This document shows, one piece after another, positions 20,973 to 30,762 of a stretch of 64,000 bases of DNA. Both the position numbers and the translations under genes were made by a program. The stretch's first letter is position 1. The number at the start of each line of letters is the position of its first letter. Source of the DNA: Pseudomonas sivasensis. GTDB taxonomy: Bacteria > Pseudomonadota > Gammaproteobacteria > Pseudomonadales > Pseudomonadaceae. The notes beneath the pieces are model-generated. The model did not search any database. It was not told the DNA's origin and was given only the letters and a program-made list of their open reading frames with translations. The stretch lies in assembly GCF_013778505.1 (NCBI RefSeq), contig NZ_JAAOWU010000001.1:310001-374000 (forward strand), in the 5' to 3' direction.

Positions 20973-23312
20973 ATGCCCCAGCAGCCGACCCTAATCGCCC
21001 GCACCTTGCGCCAACTGTTACTGGGCGCCAGCCTCAGTTTCGCAGTATTGCCCCCGGTGATGGCCGCCGACCCCAAGCCTTATCACATTGCCCCGACCTC
21101 GCTGGAAGCGGCCCTCAATCAGTTTGGTCGCGAAGCCGGCGTATTGATTTCCTTCGGTTCCGAAATCACGGCGGGCATGCAGAGCCGTGGTTTGTCCGGC
21201 AGCTACAGCACCACCGAAGGCCTGCAAAAACTGCTGGAAGGCACAGGCCTGGAGGCCCGCCCTGAAGGTGACAACGCCTTCAGCCTGCAACCGGTAAACG
21301 CACCGGCTGCGGTAGAGCTGGCGACTTCCAGCGTGGTCGGCGACTGGCTCGGCGATGCGGCACAAACCAATGTGTTCGAACACCCCGGCGCCCGCGATGT
21401 GATCCGCCGCGAAGAGTTCGAACGCCAAGGCGCCACCCAAGCCAAGGACGTGCTCAACCGCATCCCCGGCGTCAACGCTCCGGACAACAACGGCACCGGC
21501 AGCCACGACATGGCGCTGAACTTTGGCATTCGCGGACTCAACCCGCGCCTGGCGTCGCGCTCCACCGTATTGATGGATGGCATCCCGGTGCCCTTCGCGC
21601 CGTATGGCCAGCCGCAACTGTCCTTCGCACCGATCAGCATGGGCAACATGGACGCTGTGGACGTGGTACGTGGCGGCGGCGCCGTGCGTTACGGCCCGCA
21701 GAACGTCGGAGGCGTGGTCAACTTTGTGACCCGCGCGATCCCGGATGCGCCCACGGTCAAAGGCGGCTTGCAGACTGAAACCAGCCCGTCATCCAGCCAT
21801 GACGGTTTCAAGACCACCGGCAACCTGCTGGCCGGCGGCACGGCCGACAATGGCCTTGGCGGCGCGATTCTGTATTCCGGCACCCGGGGTGGCGACTGGC
21901 GCGAAAACAGCAACACGCGCATCGACGATTTGATCCTCAAGGGCAAATACCAGCTCGACGACGCCAATAGCTTCAACGCCATGGCGCAGTACTACGAAGG
22001 CCAGGCCGATATGCCCGGCGGCTTGAACGTGGCGAACTACAAGGCCGATCCGTATCAGTCCACCCGCCCCTACGACAAATTCTGGGGCCGCCGCACGATG
22101 TTCAACGTCGGCTACCGCTACGAACAGGATCGTCGCGAATTCACCGTCAACAGTTTCTTCACCAAGACCCTGCGCAGCGGTTATCTGGACCAGGGCACGT
22201 TCCTGTCGCTGTCCCCGCGTGAGTATTGGGTGCGCGGCGTGGAAACCCGCTTCGCCCAGGGCTTTGACCTCGGCCCGACCAGCCATGAAGTGGGCGTCGG
22301 CTACCGCTACATCAACGAAGCGGGTCACGAGTTGCGCTACCGCACGCCGATCTCGGCCAACAACCAGCAAATCCCCACGACTGACAGCCGCAACGACCGC
22401 GACACCCGTGGCGGCACAGAAGCCAATGCGTTCTTCGTCGATGACCGGATTGATATCGGCAAGTGGACCATCACCCCGGGCATTCGCTACGAGATGATCG
22501 AGTCCCAGCAGAGCAATAATCTGACCAACGTCAAATACAAAGGCGACTACAACACCGCGCTGCCGGCGTTGAACGTGCTCTATCACCTGACCGACGACTG
22601 GAACCTGTATGCCAACACCGAAGGTTCATTCGGCAGCGTGCAGTACAGCCAGATGCCCAACCGCGTCACCAGCGGTGAAGTCAAACCGGAAAAAGCCCGC
22701 ACCTGGGAACTGGGTACCCGCTATGACAACGGCACCTTGCGCGCGGAGATCGGTGCGTTCCTGATCAACTTCGATAACCAGTATGAAAGCAACCAGACCA
22801 ACGACTCGGTAATCGCCCGGGGTGAGACACGCCATCAGGGTATCGAAACCAGCGTCAACTACGCCCTCGATGGTTTGAGCCCGGCGTTGGCCGGTTTCGA
22901 TGTGTACGCCACCTACGCCTACGTCGACGCCACCATCCGCGAAGACGGCCCGAACAAAGGCAACCGCGTGCCCTTCTCGTCCAAGCACAAAGGCACCCTC
23001 GGCGTGGGTTACACCGAAGGGCGCTGGAAACTCAATGTGGACAGCAGCTACCAGAGCAGCCAGTTCGCCGATAACGCCAACACCGAGGCCGAGACCGCCG
23101 ACGGTGCCAACGGACGCATCCCCGGCTACATGCTGTTCAGCAGCCGCGCGGCCTATGATTTCGGCCCGCAACTGTCGGATTTGAACGTGGCGGTCGGCGT
23201 GAAGAACATCTTCAACAAGCAATACTTCACGCGCTCGTTTGACGATAACAACAAGGGCAAATACGTCGGTGAGCCACGCACGGTGTACGTGCAGACCTCC
23301 ATCGCGTTCTAA
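20973..23312 (+). CDS. fecA: Ferric dicitrate TonB-dependent receptor FecA
   Basis: This outer-membrane receptor imports diferric dicitrate using TonB energy and signals induction. The ATG at 20973, preceded by AGGA, gives 779 residues, close to E. coli FecA. Residues 1-31 are a signal peptide (VMA before ADPKPY). About 32-110 is the periplasmic signalling (STN) domain. The plug starts near 130 with VVGDWLGD...VFEHPGARDVIRREEF and NRIPGVNAPDNNGTGSHD, which are FecA-specific stretches I recognise from E. coli. The barrel ends YVQTSIAF with a terminal Phe. The segment TGAAATTATTTT at 20879-20890 resembles the FecI -35 region of the E. coli fecA promoter. Citrate specificity is inferred from this close resemblance. 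Confidence 0.93.
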   Translation: MPQQPTLIARTLRQLLLGASLSFAVLPPVMAADPKPYHIAPTSLEAALNQFGREAGVLISFGSEITAGMQSRGLSGSYSTTEGLQKLLEGTGLEARPEGDNAFSLQPVNAPAAVELATSSVVGDWLGDAAQTNVFEHPGARDVIRREEFERQGATQAKDVLNRIPGVNAPDNNGTGSHDMALNFGIRGLNPRLASRSTVLMDGIPVPFAPYGQPQLSFAPISMGNMDAVDVVRGGGAVRYGPQNVGGVVNFVTRAIPDAPTVKGGLQTETSPSSSHDGFKTTGNLLAGGTADNGLGGAILYSGTRGGDWRENSNTRIDDLILKGKYQLDDANSFNAMAQYYEGQADMPGGLNVANYKADPYQSTRPYDKFWGRRTMFNVGYRYEQDRREFTVNSFFTKTLRSGYLDQGTFLSLSPREYWVRGVETRFAQGFDLGPTSHEVGVGYRYINEAGHELRYRTPISANNQQIPTTDSRNDRDTRGGTEANAFFVDDRIDIGKWTITPGIRYEMIESQQSNNLTNVKYKGDYNTALPALNVLYHLTDDWNLYANTEGSFGSVQYSQMPNRVTSGEVKPEKARTWELGTRYDNGTLRAEIGAFLINFDNQYESNQTNDSVIARGETRHQGIETSVNYALDGLSPALAGFDVYATYAYVDATIREDGPNKGNRVPFSSKHKGTLGVGYTEGRWKLNVDSSYQSSQFADNANTEAETADGANGRIPGYMLFSSRAAYDFGPQLSDLNVAVGVKNIFNKQYFTRSFDDNNKGKYVGEPRTVYVQTSIAF

Positions 23313-23333
23313 CTGCCCAAGCAACACACGACC

Positions 23334-23442
23334 TGTGGCGAGCGGGCTTGCCCCGCGTTGGACTGCGTAGCAGGCCCGGCCTTTTCAAACAAAGAGCTGG
23401 GGTCGCTTCGCAACCTAACGCGGGGCAAGCCCACTCGCCACA
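23334..23442. repeat. REPIN of a second REP family
   Basis: The left arm 23334-23359 (starting TGTGGCGAGCGGGCTTG) and the right arm 23417-23442 are inverted over 26 bases with one mismatch. The core GGGCTTGCCCCGC differs from that of the REPINs at 9146, 12249 and 30504. It lies between fecA and the LysR gene, both of which end towards it. Confidence 0.85.
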
Positions 23443-23488
23443 ACAAACCCGTTTGCCTTAATAGCATGCTCGCCCTGACCCGCCGGTT

Positions 23489-24361
23489 CTAACTGCCCGC
23501 CAGGCAACTGGGGGTGGCTTCGACCAATGCATCGATTGCACACCGTGTCTTGGCCGGCATATGCGTGGCCGTGGGCCAGATCACATGGATGGGCGCAGGT
23601 TGCTCGCGATAGTCGGGCAATACTGCGACCAACTTCCCACGCAGCACATAGTGCGCAATCAACCAACTCGGCAACCAGGCCAGGCCGACGCCCGCGATGG
23701 CGGCATCGGCAACAGCCTGGAGGTCGTCCATCATTAACGGCGAGGCCACGCGATTGCGGTGCGGGGTGCTGCTGCGGTAGGCGATGCCGCGATGGCCGGC
23801 AAGGTCTTCGATGCATTCAATCGGCCCAACGCGCTGCAAGTACGCCGGTGACGCCGCCAGTCCCACGGCCTGCTCGCCCAGCCGACGCGCACTGAGGCGG
23901 TCGGTGTCGGGGAGCGGGCCGATCCGCACGGCGACGTCGAAGCCTTCCTGTGCCAGGTCCACCAGCCGATCGGCGAAGCTGATCTCGATTTCCAGTTCCG
24001 GATAACGCGCCATCAATCCCCACAATGCCGGGGCCGCGTAGTGGTGCCCGAAGGCCAGCGGCAAGCTGGCCCGCAAGCGGCCGCGTGGCTGTTGCCGGCC
24101 GCTTTCCAGCACCGATTCGGCAGCCTCGAGCTCCGCCAATGCCCGCAGGCAATGTTCGTAGTACGCCTGGCCGTCCTCGGTCAAACGCTGGCGGCGGGTG
24201 GAGCGCTGCAGCAAGCACGTGCCCAAGCGTGCCTCCAATCGCGCCAGGCCCTTGCCAACCGCCGAGCGTGTGAGATTCAGGCGTTCGGCGGCCTCGGTCA
24301 GGTTGCCGCTTTCGACGATTTGCAGAAACAGCTCAACGCCATCAAAACGCGGTGTGGCCAT
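23489..24361 (-). CDS. LysR-family regulator next to MFS exporter
   Basis: This 290-residue transcription factor starts at the ATG at 24359-24361 (MATPRFDGVELF). The frame runs further upstream but that part would overlap the promoter of the divergent gene. A winged helix-turn-helix occupies residues 8-65 (LFLQIVESGNLTEAAERLNLTRSAVGKGLARLE) and an effector-binding domain about 90-285. The divergent MFS gene begins 104 bases away, the usual layout for a LysR regulator controlling its neighbour. The subgroup resembles CrgA/AaeR-like regulators (LLQRSTRRQRLTEDGQAYYE). The effector cannot be told from sequence. Confidence 0.9.
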   Translation of the reverse strand: MATPRFDGVELFLQIVESGNLTEAAERLNLTRSAVGKGLARLEARLGTCLLQRSTRRQRLTEDGQAYYEHCLRALAELEAAESVLESGRQQPRGRLRASLPLAFGHHYAAPALWGLMARYPELEIEISFADRLVDLAQEGFDVAVRIGPLPDTDRLSARRLGEQAVGLAASPAYLQRVGPIECIEDLAGHRGIAYRSSTPHRNRVASPLMMDDLQAVADAAIAGVGLAWLPSWLIAHYVLRGKLVAVLPDYREQPAPIHVIWPTATHMPAKTRCAIDALVEATPSCLAGS

Positions 24362-24465
24362 GGCTCTATTGTCGCCCTTGATTCCCCTATTAGCAGAAAA
24401 CTTATCACGAATAACGAACCCTATTCCCCTGAAAATATCCCGATACCCATCCACAGGAGAATCCC

Positions 24466-25977
24466 ATGCCACCCGTCGCCACGTTAACCGCCACCAGCCG
24501 CCCGCGCACCGCCAGGAATGGGCTGGCCCTCACTGCCGTGTGCCTCGTCGCGCTGATGTTCGGCCTGGAGATTTCCAGCGTCCCGGTGATCCTGCCGACG
24601 CTCGAGCGAGAGTTGGGCACGGGCTTCCAGGCCGCCCAATGGATCATGAACGCCTACACCTTGGCCTGTACCAGCGTGCTGATGGCGGCGGGCACATTGG
24701 CGGATCGCTTTGGCCGTCGCCGCATGCTGGTGTTGTGCCTGTGGGTGTTTGGCCTGGCCTCACTGGCCTGTGGGCTGGCCGAGGAGGCTTCGCTGCTGAT
24801 CACGGCGCGGTTTGTTCAGGGCATCGGTGCCGGAGCGATGATGATTTGCCAATTCGCCATCCTGTCGCACCTGTTCAGCGAACCGGTAGCACGGGCACGG
24901 GCCTTTGCAATATGGGGCGTGATTGCTGGCGTGGGCCTGGGCTTCGGACCGATGATCGGCGCATTGATCCTGGCGGTGGCGGATTGGCGTTGGGTGTTCC
25001 TCGTGCACGTGCCCCTCACCCTGTTCACCCTGGTGCTGCTGCACATCAGCGTGCAGGAGTCCCGCGACCCGGCCGCCCGTCGCCTGGACATCGCCGGTAT
25101 GCTCACCTTGACCGTGTCGGTGTTTGCCCTGGTGTACTTCATCACCCAAGGCAGCGAGCACGGCTTCGGCGCACCGGCCATGCTCGGTTGGGCGGCGTTG
25201 TCGGTGCTCGGCTTGCTGCTGTTCATCGCGGTCGAGCTTCGCAGTGCACACCCAATGTTCGACTTCTCGGTGTTCCGCATCCAGCGTTTCAACGGCGCGT
25301 TGATGGGCTCGATCGGCATGAACTTCAGCTTCTGGCCGTTCATGATCTACCTGCCGTTGTACTTCCAGGCGGGCCTGGGTTACGACACCCTGACCACCGG
25401 CGCAGCCCTACTCGCCTACACCTTGCCGACCTTGCTGGTGCCGCCGCTGGCCGAGCGCCTGGCTCTGCGCTATGGAGCCGAACGCATCATCCCCCTGGGC
25501 CTGGGCCTGATGGGCGCGGGCTTTCTGGCCATGGCCGCCGTCAACGGCGCCGAGCACCCACGTATTGAGCTGGTGCTGCTCAGTTGCGTGATCGCCGGCG
25601 TAGGCCTGGCGCTGACCAACTCGCCCACCACCAACACCACCACCGGTTCGGTGTCGGCGGACCGCGCGGGCATGGCCTCAGGCATCGACCTCAGTGCGCG
25701 GCTGATCACCCTGGCGCTCAACATTGCCCTCATGGGGTTGGTGCTGTTGCTGGGGATCAGCCATCACCTGGCCGAGGTGCTGCCCGCTGCCACGGCAATG
25801 GATTGGCCGGTTATCAGTCAAAACATTGCCGCAGGAAAACTCGAGTCGATGGGGCTGACAGTCAACGACGCTCAGGCAGCACTGCGCCACGGCGCCGGTT
25901 GGGCGATGCTGTTTGCCGGGTTGGGTGCTGGCGGGCTGGCGATGCTGAGCCGGTATTTTTTCCGACGCAGGCGCTAA
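24466..25977 (+). CDS. MFS drug exporter, DHA2 (EmrB/QacA) family
   Basis: This 503-residue inner-membrane protein has about 14 predicted helices, the DHA2 count. Motif A between helices 2 and 3 reads GTLADRFGRRRML, and motif C is present as GVIAGVGLGFGPMIGALI, a sign of a drug/proton antiporter. The first helix carries the family motif LMFGLEISSVPVILPTLERELG. There is no adjacent membrane-fusion gene, so it likely exports to the periplasm on its own. The divergent LysR gene probably regulates it. A perfect 13-bp hairpin terminator follows the stop. Substrates are unknown; many DHA2 members export toxic organic cations. Confidence 0.9.
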   Translation: MPPVATLTATSRPRTARNGLALTAVCLVALMFGLEISSVPVILPTLERELGTGFQAAQWIMNAYTLACTSVLMAAGTLADRFGRRRMLVLCLWVFGLASLACGLAEEASLLITARFVQGIGAGAMMICQFAILSHLFSEPVARARAFAIWGVIAGVGLGFGPMIGALILAVADWRWVFLVHVPLTLFTLVLLHISVQESRDPAARRLDIAGMLTLTVSVFALVYFITQGSEHGFGAPAMLGWAALSVLGLLLFIAVELRSAHPMFDFSVFRIQRFNGALMGSIGMNFSFWPFMIYLPLYFQAGLGYDTLTTGAALLAYTLPTLLVPPLAERLALRYGAERIIPLGLGLMGAGFLAMAAVNGAEHPRIELVLLSCVIAGVGLALTNSPTTNTTTGSVSADRAGMASGIDLSARLITLALNIALMGLVLLLGISHHLAEVLPAATAMDWPVISQNIAAGKLESMGLTVNDAQAALRHGAGWAMLFAGLGAGGLAMLSRYFFRRRR

Positions 25978-25981
25978 ACGA

Positions 25982-26009
25982 AAACGGGCCTGCAGATGCA
26001 GGCCCGTTT
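25982..26009. terminator. Terminator between MFS gene and hpf-like gene
   Basis: AAACGGGCCTGCA and TGCAGGCCCGTTT form a perfect 13-bp stem with a GA loop centre. It stands between two convergent genes and has A/T flanks on both sides, so it can serve both. Confidence 0.85.
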
Positions 26010-26027
26010 GAGGGGGTCAAAAGAAAG

Positions 26028-26438
26028 TTAGCCGTTGATGACAGCGTTTTCGTTTTCCAGGAATTCCTGTTCCAGCGCGTCTTCATTCACTTTGTTGATT
26101 GGCTGGTTTTTCGCGGCAGCGCGGGGCTTGCCTTGCAGTCTGCCAAACAGATGTTCCAACGCGTGGTCCAGCTTGGTGGCCGCACTGTCGATCGCTTGTT
26201 CCAGGGTATCGCCCTTGGCGGATACCGACAGTGGTTGATGGCCTTTTGGCCGCGCTTCCAGGCGGCAACTTAAATCGTGGGGACCGGGCTTGTCGCCGTT
26301 CTCATCCCGCAGATAGACCTCCACTCGGGTCAGGTCTTCTTCATAACGTTCGAGCGTGCTCTCAATGGTAGTACGTACCCACTCCTCCAGTCGGATGCTG
26401 CTTTCAATATGGTTATCGCTATTGACTTGGATTTGCAT
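26028..26438 (-). CDS. HPF/RaiA-family ribosome-associated protein
   Basis: The product has 136 residues. It shows the S30AE/RaiA fold pattern: a beta strand (MQIQVNSDN), a helix (EEWVRTTIESTLERYEEDLTRVEVYL), a strand with CRLEARPKGHQPLSVSA and a second helix (LEQAIDSAATKLDHALEHLFGRL). A polar tail of about 35 residues follows. Such proteins bind the 30S subunit and slow translation in stationary phase or cold. It is distinct from the rpoN-linked hpf, because no ptsN/rpoN neighbour is present. Single gene, convergent with the MFS gene. Confidence 0.88.
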   Translation of the reverse strand: MQIQVNSDNHIESSIRLEEWVRTTIESTLERYEEDLTRVEVYLRDENGDKPGPHDLSCRLEARPKGHQPLSVSAKGDTLEQAIDSAATKLDHALEHLFGRLQGKPRAAAKNQPINKVNEDALEQEFLENENAVING

Positions 26439-26651
26439 AGTTCTTCCCTTATTTCAGCTAGCTCGCGAGAGGTCACAAACTGCAACACCGGGGTGGTGAA
26501 ACCATGACCTCTTGATTACACAATTGAGCAGCCAGAGAAACATTTCAACCCCTTTGCAAAGATAAATCCTACATTACAAATTAACCCTGACGACAAGCAA
26601 AAACGCTGTTAGGGTGGGGAGTTAGTTACATCTTCTTACGCCCTGCGATCC

Positions 26652-27599
26652 TCACAATTGCCCCTCTCCGAGCGGGTGCAATGTGCGAAAAATCCCTGCT
26701 TCCTCTACCAGCCAGTCATGCACCGCGCGCACGCCCGGATGGCTCAGTGCGCCCGGCGCATACAGCAGCACATAGCGCTTGTGGTTGGGCACCGCGAGGC
26801 CAAACGGCACGATCAAGGTGCCGCGCTCCAGCTCATCGTTGAGCAAGGTACGCCGCGCAATCGCCACGCCCATACCGGCGATGGCGGCTTCTATGGTCAA
26901 GTGGTTGCGGTTGAAGGTGTGGCCGCGGCGAACATCGGCGTCGTGGTAGCCAATTGCATTCAGGTAAAACTCCCACTCGGCATACTCATAACTCCCACGC
27001 CAGGCGGTGATGTCGTGCAGCAGCGGGAAATGCACAAGGTCGGCCGGGCCATGCAAGGGCGGACGACCGCGCAATAGGCTTGGCGCACACACCGGAAATA
27101 TCTGCTCATCCAGCAAGGCTGTGGATAACAGCCCAGGGTAGCTGCCGTCGTTCAAGTCGATAGCCAGGTCAAAGTCCCCCTCATGCAGCGCAATGCTGCT
27201 GTCCTCGGCAACCATGCGCAGTTGGATGTCCGGAAAGCGTTGCTGCAAGCGTGGCAAACGTGGGGTGAGCCACTTGCCGAGAAACGACGGGATCGAGCGT
27301 AGGCGCAAGGTGCCGCTGATCATCCCCGCATCGAGCCGCTGCAATTCGGCATCAATGCTGCCGTAAGCCTCCCCCACCGTAGCCGCCAACCGCTGCCCCT
27401 CCGCACTCAACTCCACACCCCGCGCCCGTCGATGGAACAGCCGAAACCCAAGACGCTCCTCCAACTGGCGGATTTGTTGGCTCACCGCCCCCGGTGTGAT
27501 GTGCAGTTCTTCGGCGCAGCGGGTGAACGACAGATGCCGCGCAGCGCAGGAAAACACGTGCAACCAGACATAAGTCTGGCCATGGAGAGGGCGAGCCAT
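26652..27599 (-). CDS. LysR-family regulator divergent from sdaA (GcvA/DsdC-like)
   Basis: The product has 315 residues from the ATG at 27597-27599 (MARPLHGQTYVWLHVFSCAARHLSF). The helix-turn-helix (about 18-48, SFTRCAEELHITPGAVSQQIRQLE) is of the GcvA/DsdC subgroup. The effector domain is about 100-305. The gene stands divergent from sdaA (137 bases between starts), so control of L-serine deaminase and the serine transporter is a reasonable inference. The effector could be serine or a related amino acid. An upstream extension of the frame is open but lacks similarity to the family. Confidence 0.9.
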   Translation of the reverse strand: MARPLHGQTYVWLHVFSCAARHLSFTRCAEELHITPGAVSQQIRQLEERLGFRLFHRRARGVELSAEGQRLAATVGEAYGSIDAELQRLDAGMISGTLRLRSIPSFLGKWLTPRLPRLQQRFPDIQLRMVAEDSSIALHEGDFDLAIDLNDGSYPGLLSTALLDEQIFPVCAPSLLRGRPPLHGPADLVHFPLLHDITAWRGSYEYAEWEFYLNAIGYHDADVRRGHTFNRNHLTIEAAIAGMGVAIARRTLLNDELERGTLIVPFGLAVPNHKRYVLLYAPGALSHPGVRAVHDWLVEEAGIFRTLHPLGEGQL

Positions 27600-27736
27600 A
27601 GGGTTTAGTCCTGCTAAAGGGTGTCTTAGGATAATTCGTTGGTCAGTGCCGATCCAGAGGCTCAGTATCGCGCCAATTGCGCTCGTCCTACAAAACATGG
27701 CAGCGATTCCTACTCCATTGCTTGTAAGGGTTTAGC

Positions 27737-29113
27737 ATGGCTATCAGTGTTTTTGATCTATTCAAGGTGGGCATCGGCCCGTCCAGCTCCCACACCGTCG
27801 GCCCCATGCGGGCAGCGGCGACCTTCGCCCAAGCCCTGATCGACCAGCGATTGCTTACCGAAACCCGACGGATTGAAGTGCGTTTGTACGGCTCGCTGTC
27901 CGCCACCGGCGTCGGCCATGCCACCGACCGCGCCTGCGTAATGGGCCTGATGGGTGAATGGCCGGACCGTATTGACCCCACCTCGATCAACAGCCGTATC
28001 CAGCAACTGCGCGAGACCGGCCGCTTACTGCTGGCAGGCACCCAGGACATTGCTTTCAACTGGCACACCGATCTCCTGCTGCTGGAAGAAAGCCTGCCCT
28101 ACCACCCCAACGCCATGTCCCTACACGCCTATGGCGACAGCGGACTGCTTAGCGAGCAGACGTATTACTCGGTGGGCGGTGGTTTCATCATCGAAGCTGC
28201 CGAAGCAGCGTCAGGCATTGCGCCGACCAGCGATGTTGAATTGCCCTACGACTTTTCCAGCGCCGTCGAACTGCTGGCCTTGTGCAACAAGCACGGGCTG
28301 CGCGTTTCAGAGTTAATGATGGCCAACGAGCGCGCGTGGCGCAGTGACGAACAGATCCGCAGCGGCCTGCTGCATATCTGGTCGGTGATGCGCGAATGCG
28401 TGGAGCAAGGCCTGCGCGATGAAGGCATCTTGCCCGGCGGTCTAGATGTGCCACGGCGCGCGGCGAAATTGCACCGCAGTTTGTTGGAAATCGGCAAACC
28501 CAATGTCATCACCTCGACCTTGTCGGCCATGGAATGGGTCAACCTGTTCGCCCTTGCCGTCAACGAAGAAAACGCCGCCGGCGGACGCATGGTCACCGCA
28601 CCCACCAACGGCGCGGCGGGGATCATCCCGGCGGTGCTGCATTACTACATGAAGTTCAACGCCGACGCGTCCGACGACGACGTGGTCAATTTCTTCCTGG
28701 CCGCCGCCGCCGTCGGCATCCTGTGTAAGAAAAATGCGTCGATCTCCGGTGCCGAAGTCGGCTGCCAGGGCGAAGTCGGCTCGGCCTGCGCCATGGCCGC
28801 CGCCGGCCTTGCCGACATCCTCGGCGCCACCCCCGAACAACTGGAAAACGCCGCCGAAATCGGCCTGGAACATAACCTCGGCCTGACCTGCGACCCGGTC
28901 GGCGGCCTGGTGCAAGTGCCGTGCATCGAGCGCAACGCCATCGCGGCGGTCAAGGCCATCAACGCCACGCAAATGGCCCTGCGCGGCGACGGCAAACACT
29001 TCATCTCCCTGGACCGGGTGATCCGCACCATGCGCGATACCGGCGCCGACATGCATGACAAATACAAAGAAACTTCACGGGGCGGCCTGGCCGTGAGCTG
29101 GGTGGAGTGCTGA
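27737..29113 (+). CDS. sdaA: L-serine ammonia-lyase, iron-sulfur type
   Basis: This enzyme converts L-serine to pyruvate and ammonia using a [4Fe-4S] cluster. The 458-residue single-chain form joins the beta domain (N terminus, [24 protein letters not shown]) and the alpha domain. Cluster cysteines are visible at 343 ([11 protein letters not shown]), 385 ([10 protein letters not shown]) and 396 (VPCIERN), the positions known for this family. A terminal segment after residue 440 ([13 protein letters not shown]) provides the inhibitory C-terminal cysteine described for related enzymes. sdaC follows 60 bases downstream, and the LysR gene is divergent, forming a serine catabolism unit. Confidence 0.96.
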   Translation: MAISVFDLFKVGIGPSSSHTVGPMRAAATFAQALIDQRLLTETRRIEVRLYGSLSATGVGHATDRACVMGLMGEWPDRIDPTSINSRIQQLRETGRLLLAGTQDIAFNWHTDLLLLEESLPYHPNAMSLHAYGDSGLLSEQTYYSVGGGFIIEAAEAASGIAPTSDVELPYDFSSAVELLALCNKHGLRVSELMMANERAWRSDEQIRSGLLHIWSVMRECVEQGLRDEGILPGGLDVPRRAAKLHRSLLEIGKPNVITSTLSAMEWVNLFALAVNEENAAGGRMVTAPTNGAAGIIPAVLHYYMKFNADASDDDVVNFFLAAAAVGILCKKNASISGAEVGCQGEVGSACAMAAAGLADILGATPEQLENAAEIGLEHNLGLTCDPVGGLVQVPCIERNAIAAVKAINATQMALRGDGKHFISLDRVIRTMRDTGADMHDKYKETSRGGLAVSWVEC

Positions 29114-29173
29114 GGAGCATTCCCTGACTGCCCCAACGTGAGCCCGCGCAAAAATAATAACGAGGCAATAACG

Positions 29174-30463
29174 ATGACCGATGTACGTACACCTGCTGCC
29201 GAAAATCCTGTTGAGGTAGAAAACACCGTAACAACCGGCTGGACCAAGCACGACACCACTTGGATGCTCGGCCTCTATGGCACCGCCATCGGCGCAGGCA
29301 CTTTGTTCCTGCCGATCAACGCCGGCGTCGGCGGCTTCTGGCCACTGATCGTGCTGGCGTTGCTGGCCTTCCCGATGACCTTCTTCGCCCACCGTGGGCT
29401 GACGCGCTTTGTACTGTCAGGCACATCCGGCGACATCACCGAAGTGGTCGAAGAACATTTCGGCGTCGGTGCAGGCAAGCTGATCACTTTGCTGTACTTC
29501 TTTGCAATCTTCCCGATTTTGCTGGTGTACAGCGTCGCGTTGACCAACACCCTGGGCAGCTTTATGGAACACCAACTGCACATGACACCGCCGCCCCGGG
29601 CGATCCTGTCGCTGGTGCTGATCCTGGGTTTGATGGCGATTGTGCGCTGCGGCCAGGGCGTGATCGTCAAGGCCATGAGCGTGCTGGTGTACCCGTTCGT
29701 CGCCGCCTTGCTGTTGCTTGCGCTCAGTCTGATTCCCAACTGGAACGGCGCGTTTTTCGCTTCTGCCAGTGAGGGCATGCCGCTGCCCATGTTCTTCAAG
29801 ACCCTGTGGCTGGCGATCCCCGTGATGGTGTTCTCGTTCAACCATTCACCTATCATCTCCGCGTTCGCCGTCGACCAGAAACGCGTGTACGGCCCGCTGG
29901 CCGAGCGCAAAAGCAGCGGCATCCTCGCCACAGCCCACGGCATGATGGTGCTGACGGTGATGTTCTTCTGCTTCAGCTGCGTGCTGGCTCTGTCCCCGGC
30001 GGACCTGGCGGCAGCCAAGGCGCAGAACATTTCGATCCTGTCGTACCTGGCCAACCACTTCCAAACCCCTGTGATCGCTTACGCCGCGCCGTTGATCGCG
30101 CTGGTGGCCATTACCAAATCCTTCCTTGGCCACTACATCGGCGCCAGCGAAGGCTTCCAGGGCTTGATCGTCAAATCTCTGCGCGGGCGTAACCGCTCCC
30201 TGTCGTCCAAGTGGCTGGAACGTAGCACCGCCCTGTTCATGGTGCTGACCTGCTGGGCCGTGGCGACCTTCAACCCAAGCATCCTGGGCATGATCGAAAC
30301 CCTGGGCGGGCCGATTATCGCGTGCCTGTTGTTCCTGATGCCGATGTACGCGATCCAGCGCGTGCCAGCCTTGCGCCAGTATTCGGGCCAGGTGTCGAAT
30401 GTATTTGTGGTGGTGATCGGCTTGATTGCGCTGTCTGCGATCGTTTTCTCTGTACTGCCCTGA
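29174..30463 (+). CDS. sdaC: Serine transporter, HAAAP family (SdaC-like)
   Basis: This 429-residue inner-membrane proton/amino acid symporter starts at the ATG at 29174, with GAGG 8 bases upstream; an earlier GTG would add 12 residues without similarity. About 11 membrane helices can be counted. The first carries GLYGTAIGAGTLFLPINAG, a hallmark of the SdaC/TdcC/YhjV group. The pairing with sdaA strongly suggests L-serine uptake for catabolism; threonine is an alternative. Expression is probably shared with sdaA. A long perfect inverted repeat (30504-30584) follows the stop and could protect the transcript end. Confidence 0.92.
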   Translation: MTDVRTPAAENPVEVENTVTTGWTKHDTTWMLGLYGTAIGAGTLFLPINAGVGGFWPLIVLALLAFPMTFFAHRGLTRFVLSGTSGDITEVVEEHFGVGAGKLITLLYFFAIFPILLVYSVALTNTLGSFMEHQLHMTPPPRAILSLVLILGLMAIVRCGQGVIVKAMSVLVYPFVAALLLLALSLIPNWNGAFFASASEGMPLPMFFKTLWLAIPVMVFSFNHSPIISAFAVDQKRVYGPLAERKSSGILATAHGMMVLTVMFFCFSCVLALSPADLAAAKAQNISILSYLANHFQTPVIAYAAPLIALVAITKSFLGHYIGASEGFQGLIVKSLRGRNRSLSSKWLERSTALFMVLTCWAVATFNPSILGMIETLGGPIIACLLFLMPMYAIQRVPALRQYSGQVSNVFVVVIGLIALSAIVFSVLP

Positions 30464-30503
30464 AACAGGTCACCGATTTCAAGAACAACCCAAAACAATT
30501 GTA

Positions 30504-30584
30504 GGAGGGGGCTTGCTCCCGATAGCGGTCCTTCAGCCAATAAATGCTCGACTGAAGGACCGCTATCGGGAGCAAGCCCCCTCC
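30504..30584. repeat. REPIN-like perfect inverted repeat with 33-bp arms
   Basis: The left arm 30504-30536 (starting GGAGGGGGCTTGCTCCC) and the right arm 30552-30584 are exact reverse complements over 33 bases, with only 15 bases between. The REP core is a variant (GGGGGCTTGCTCCC). The short spacing and long arms make it more hairpin-like than the REPINs at 9146 and 12249. It lies after sdaC. Confidence 0.88.
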
Positions 30585-30762
30585 CACATTGGGATCCCGG
30601 TGCCTGGAAAGCCGCTGTACGGCACGCCCCTTGCTGTACAGCTGATGAGGTAAACGGAATTTGTACAACCTCAGCGACGGAGTGGCCGGTGGTCAGGAGA
30701 CGCGAACTAATCACGACACCGGTCGTCAATGACTGCATGTTCTTATCAGGCGGTAACGCACC

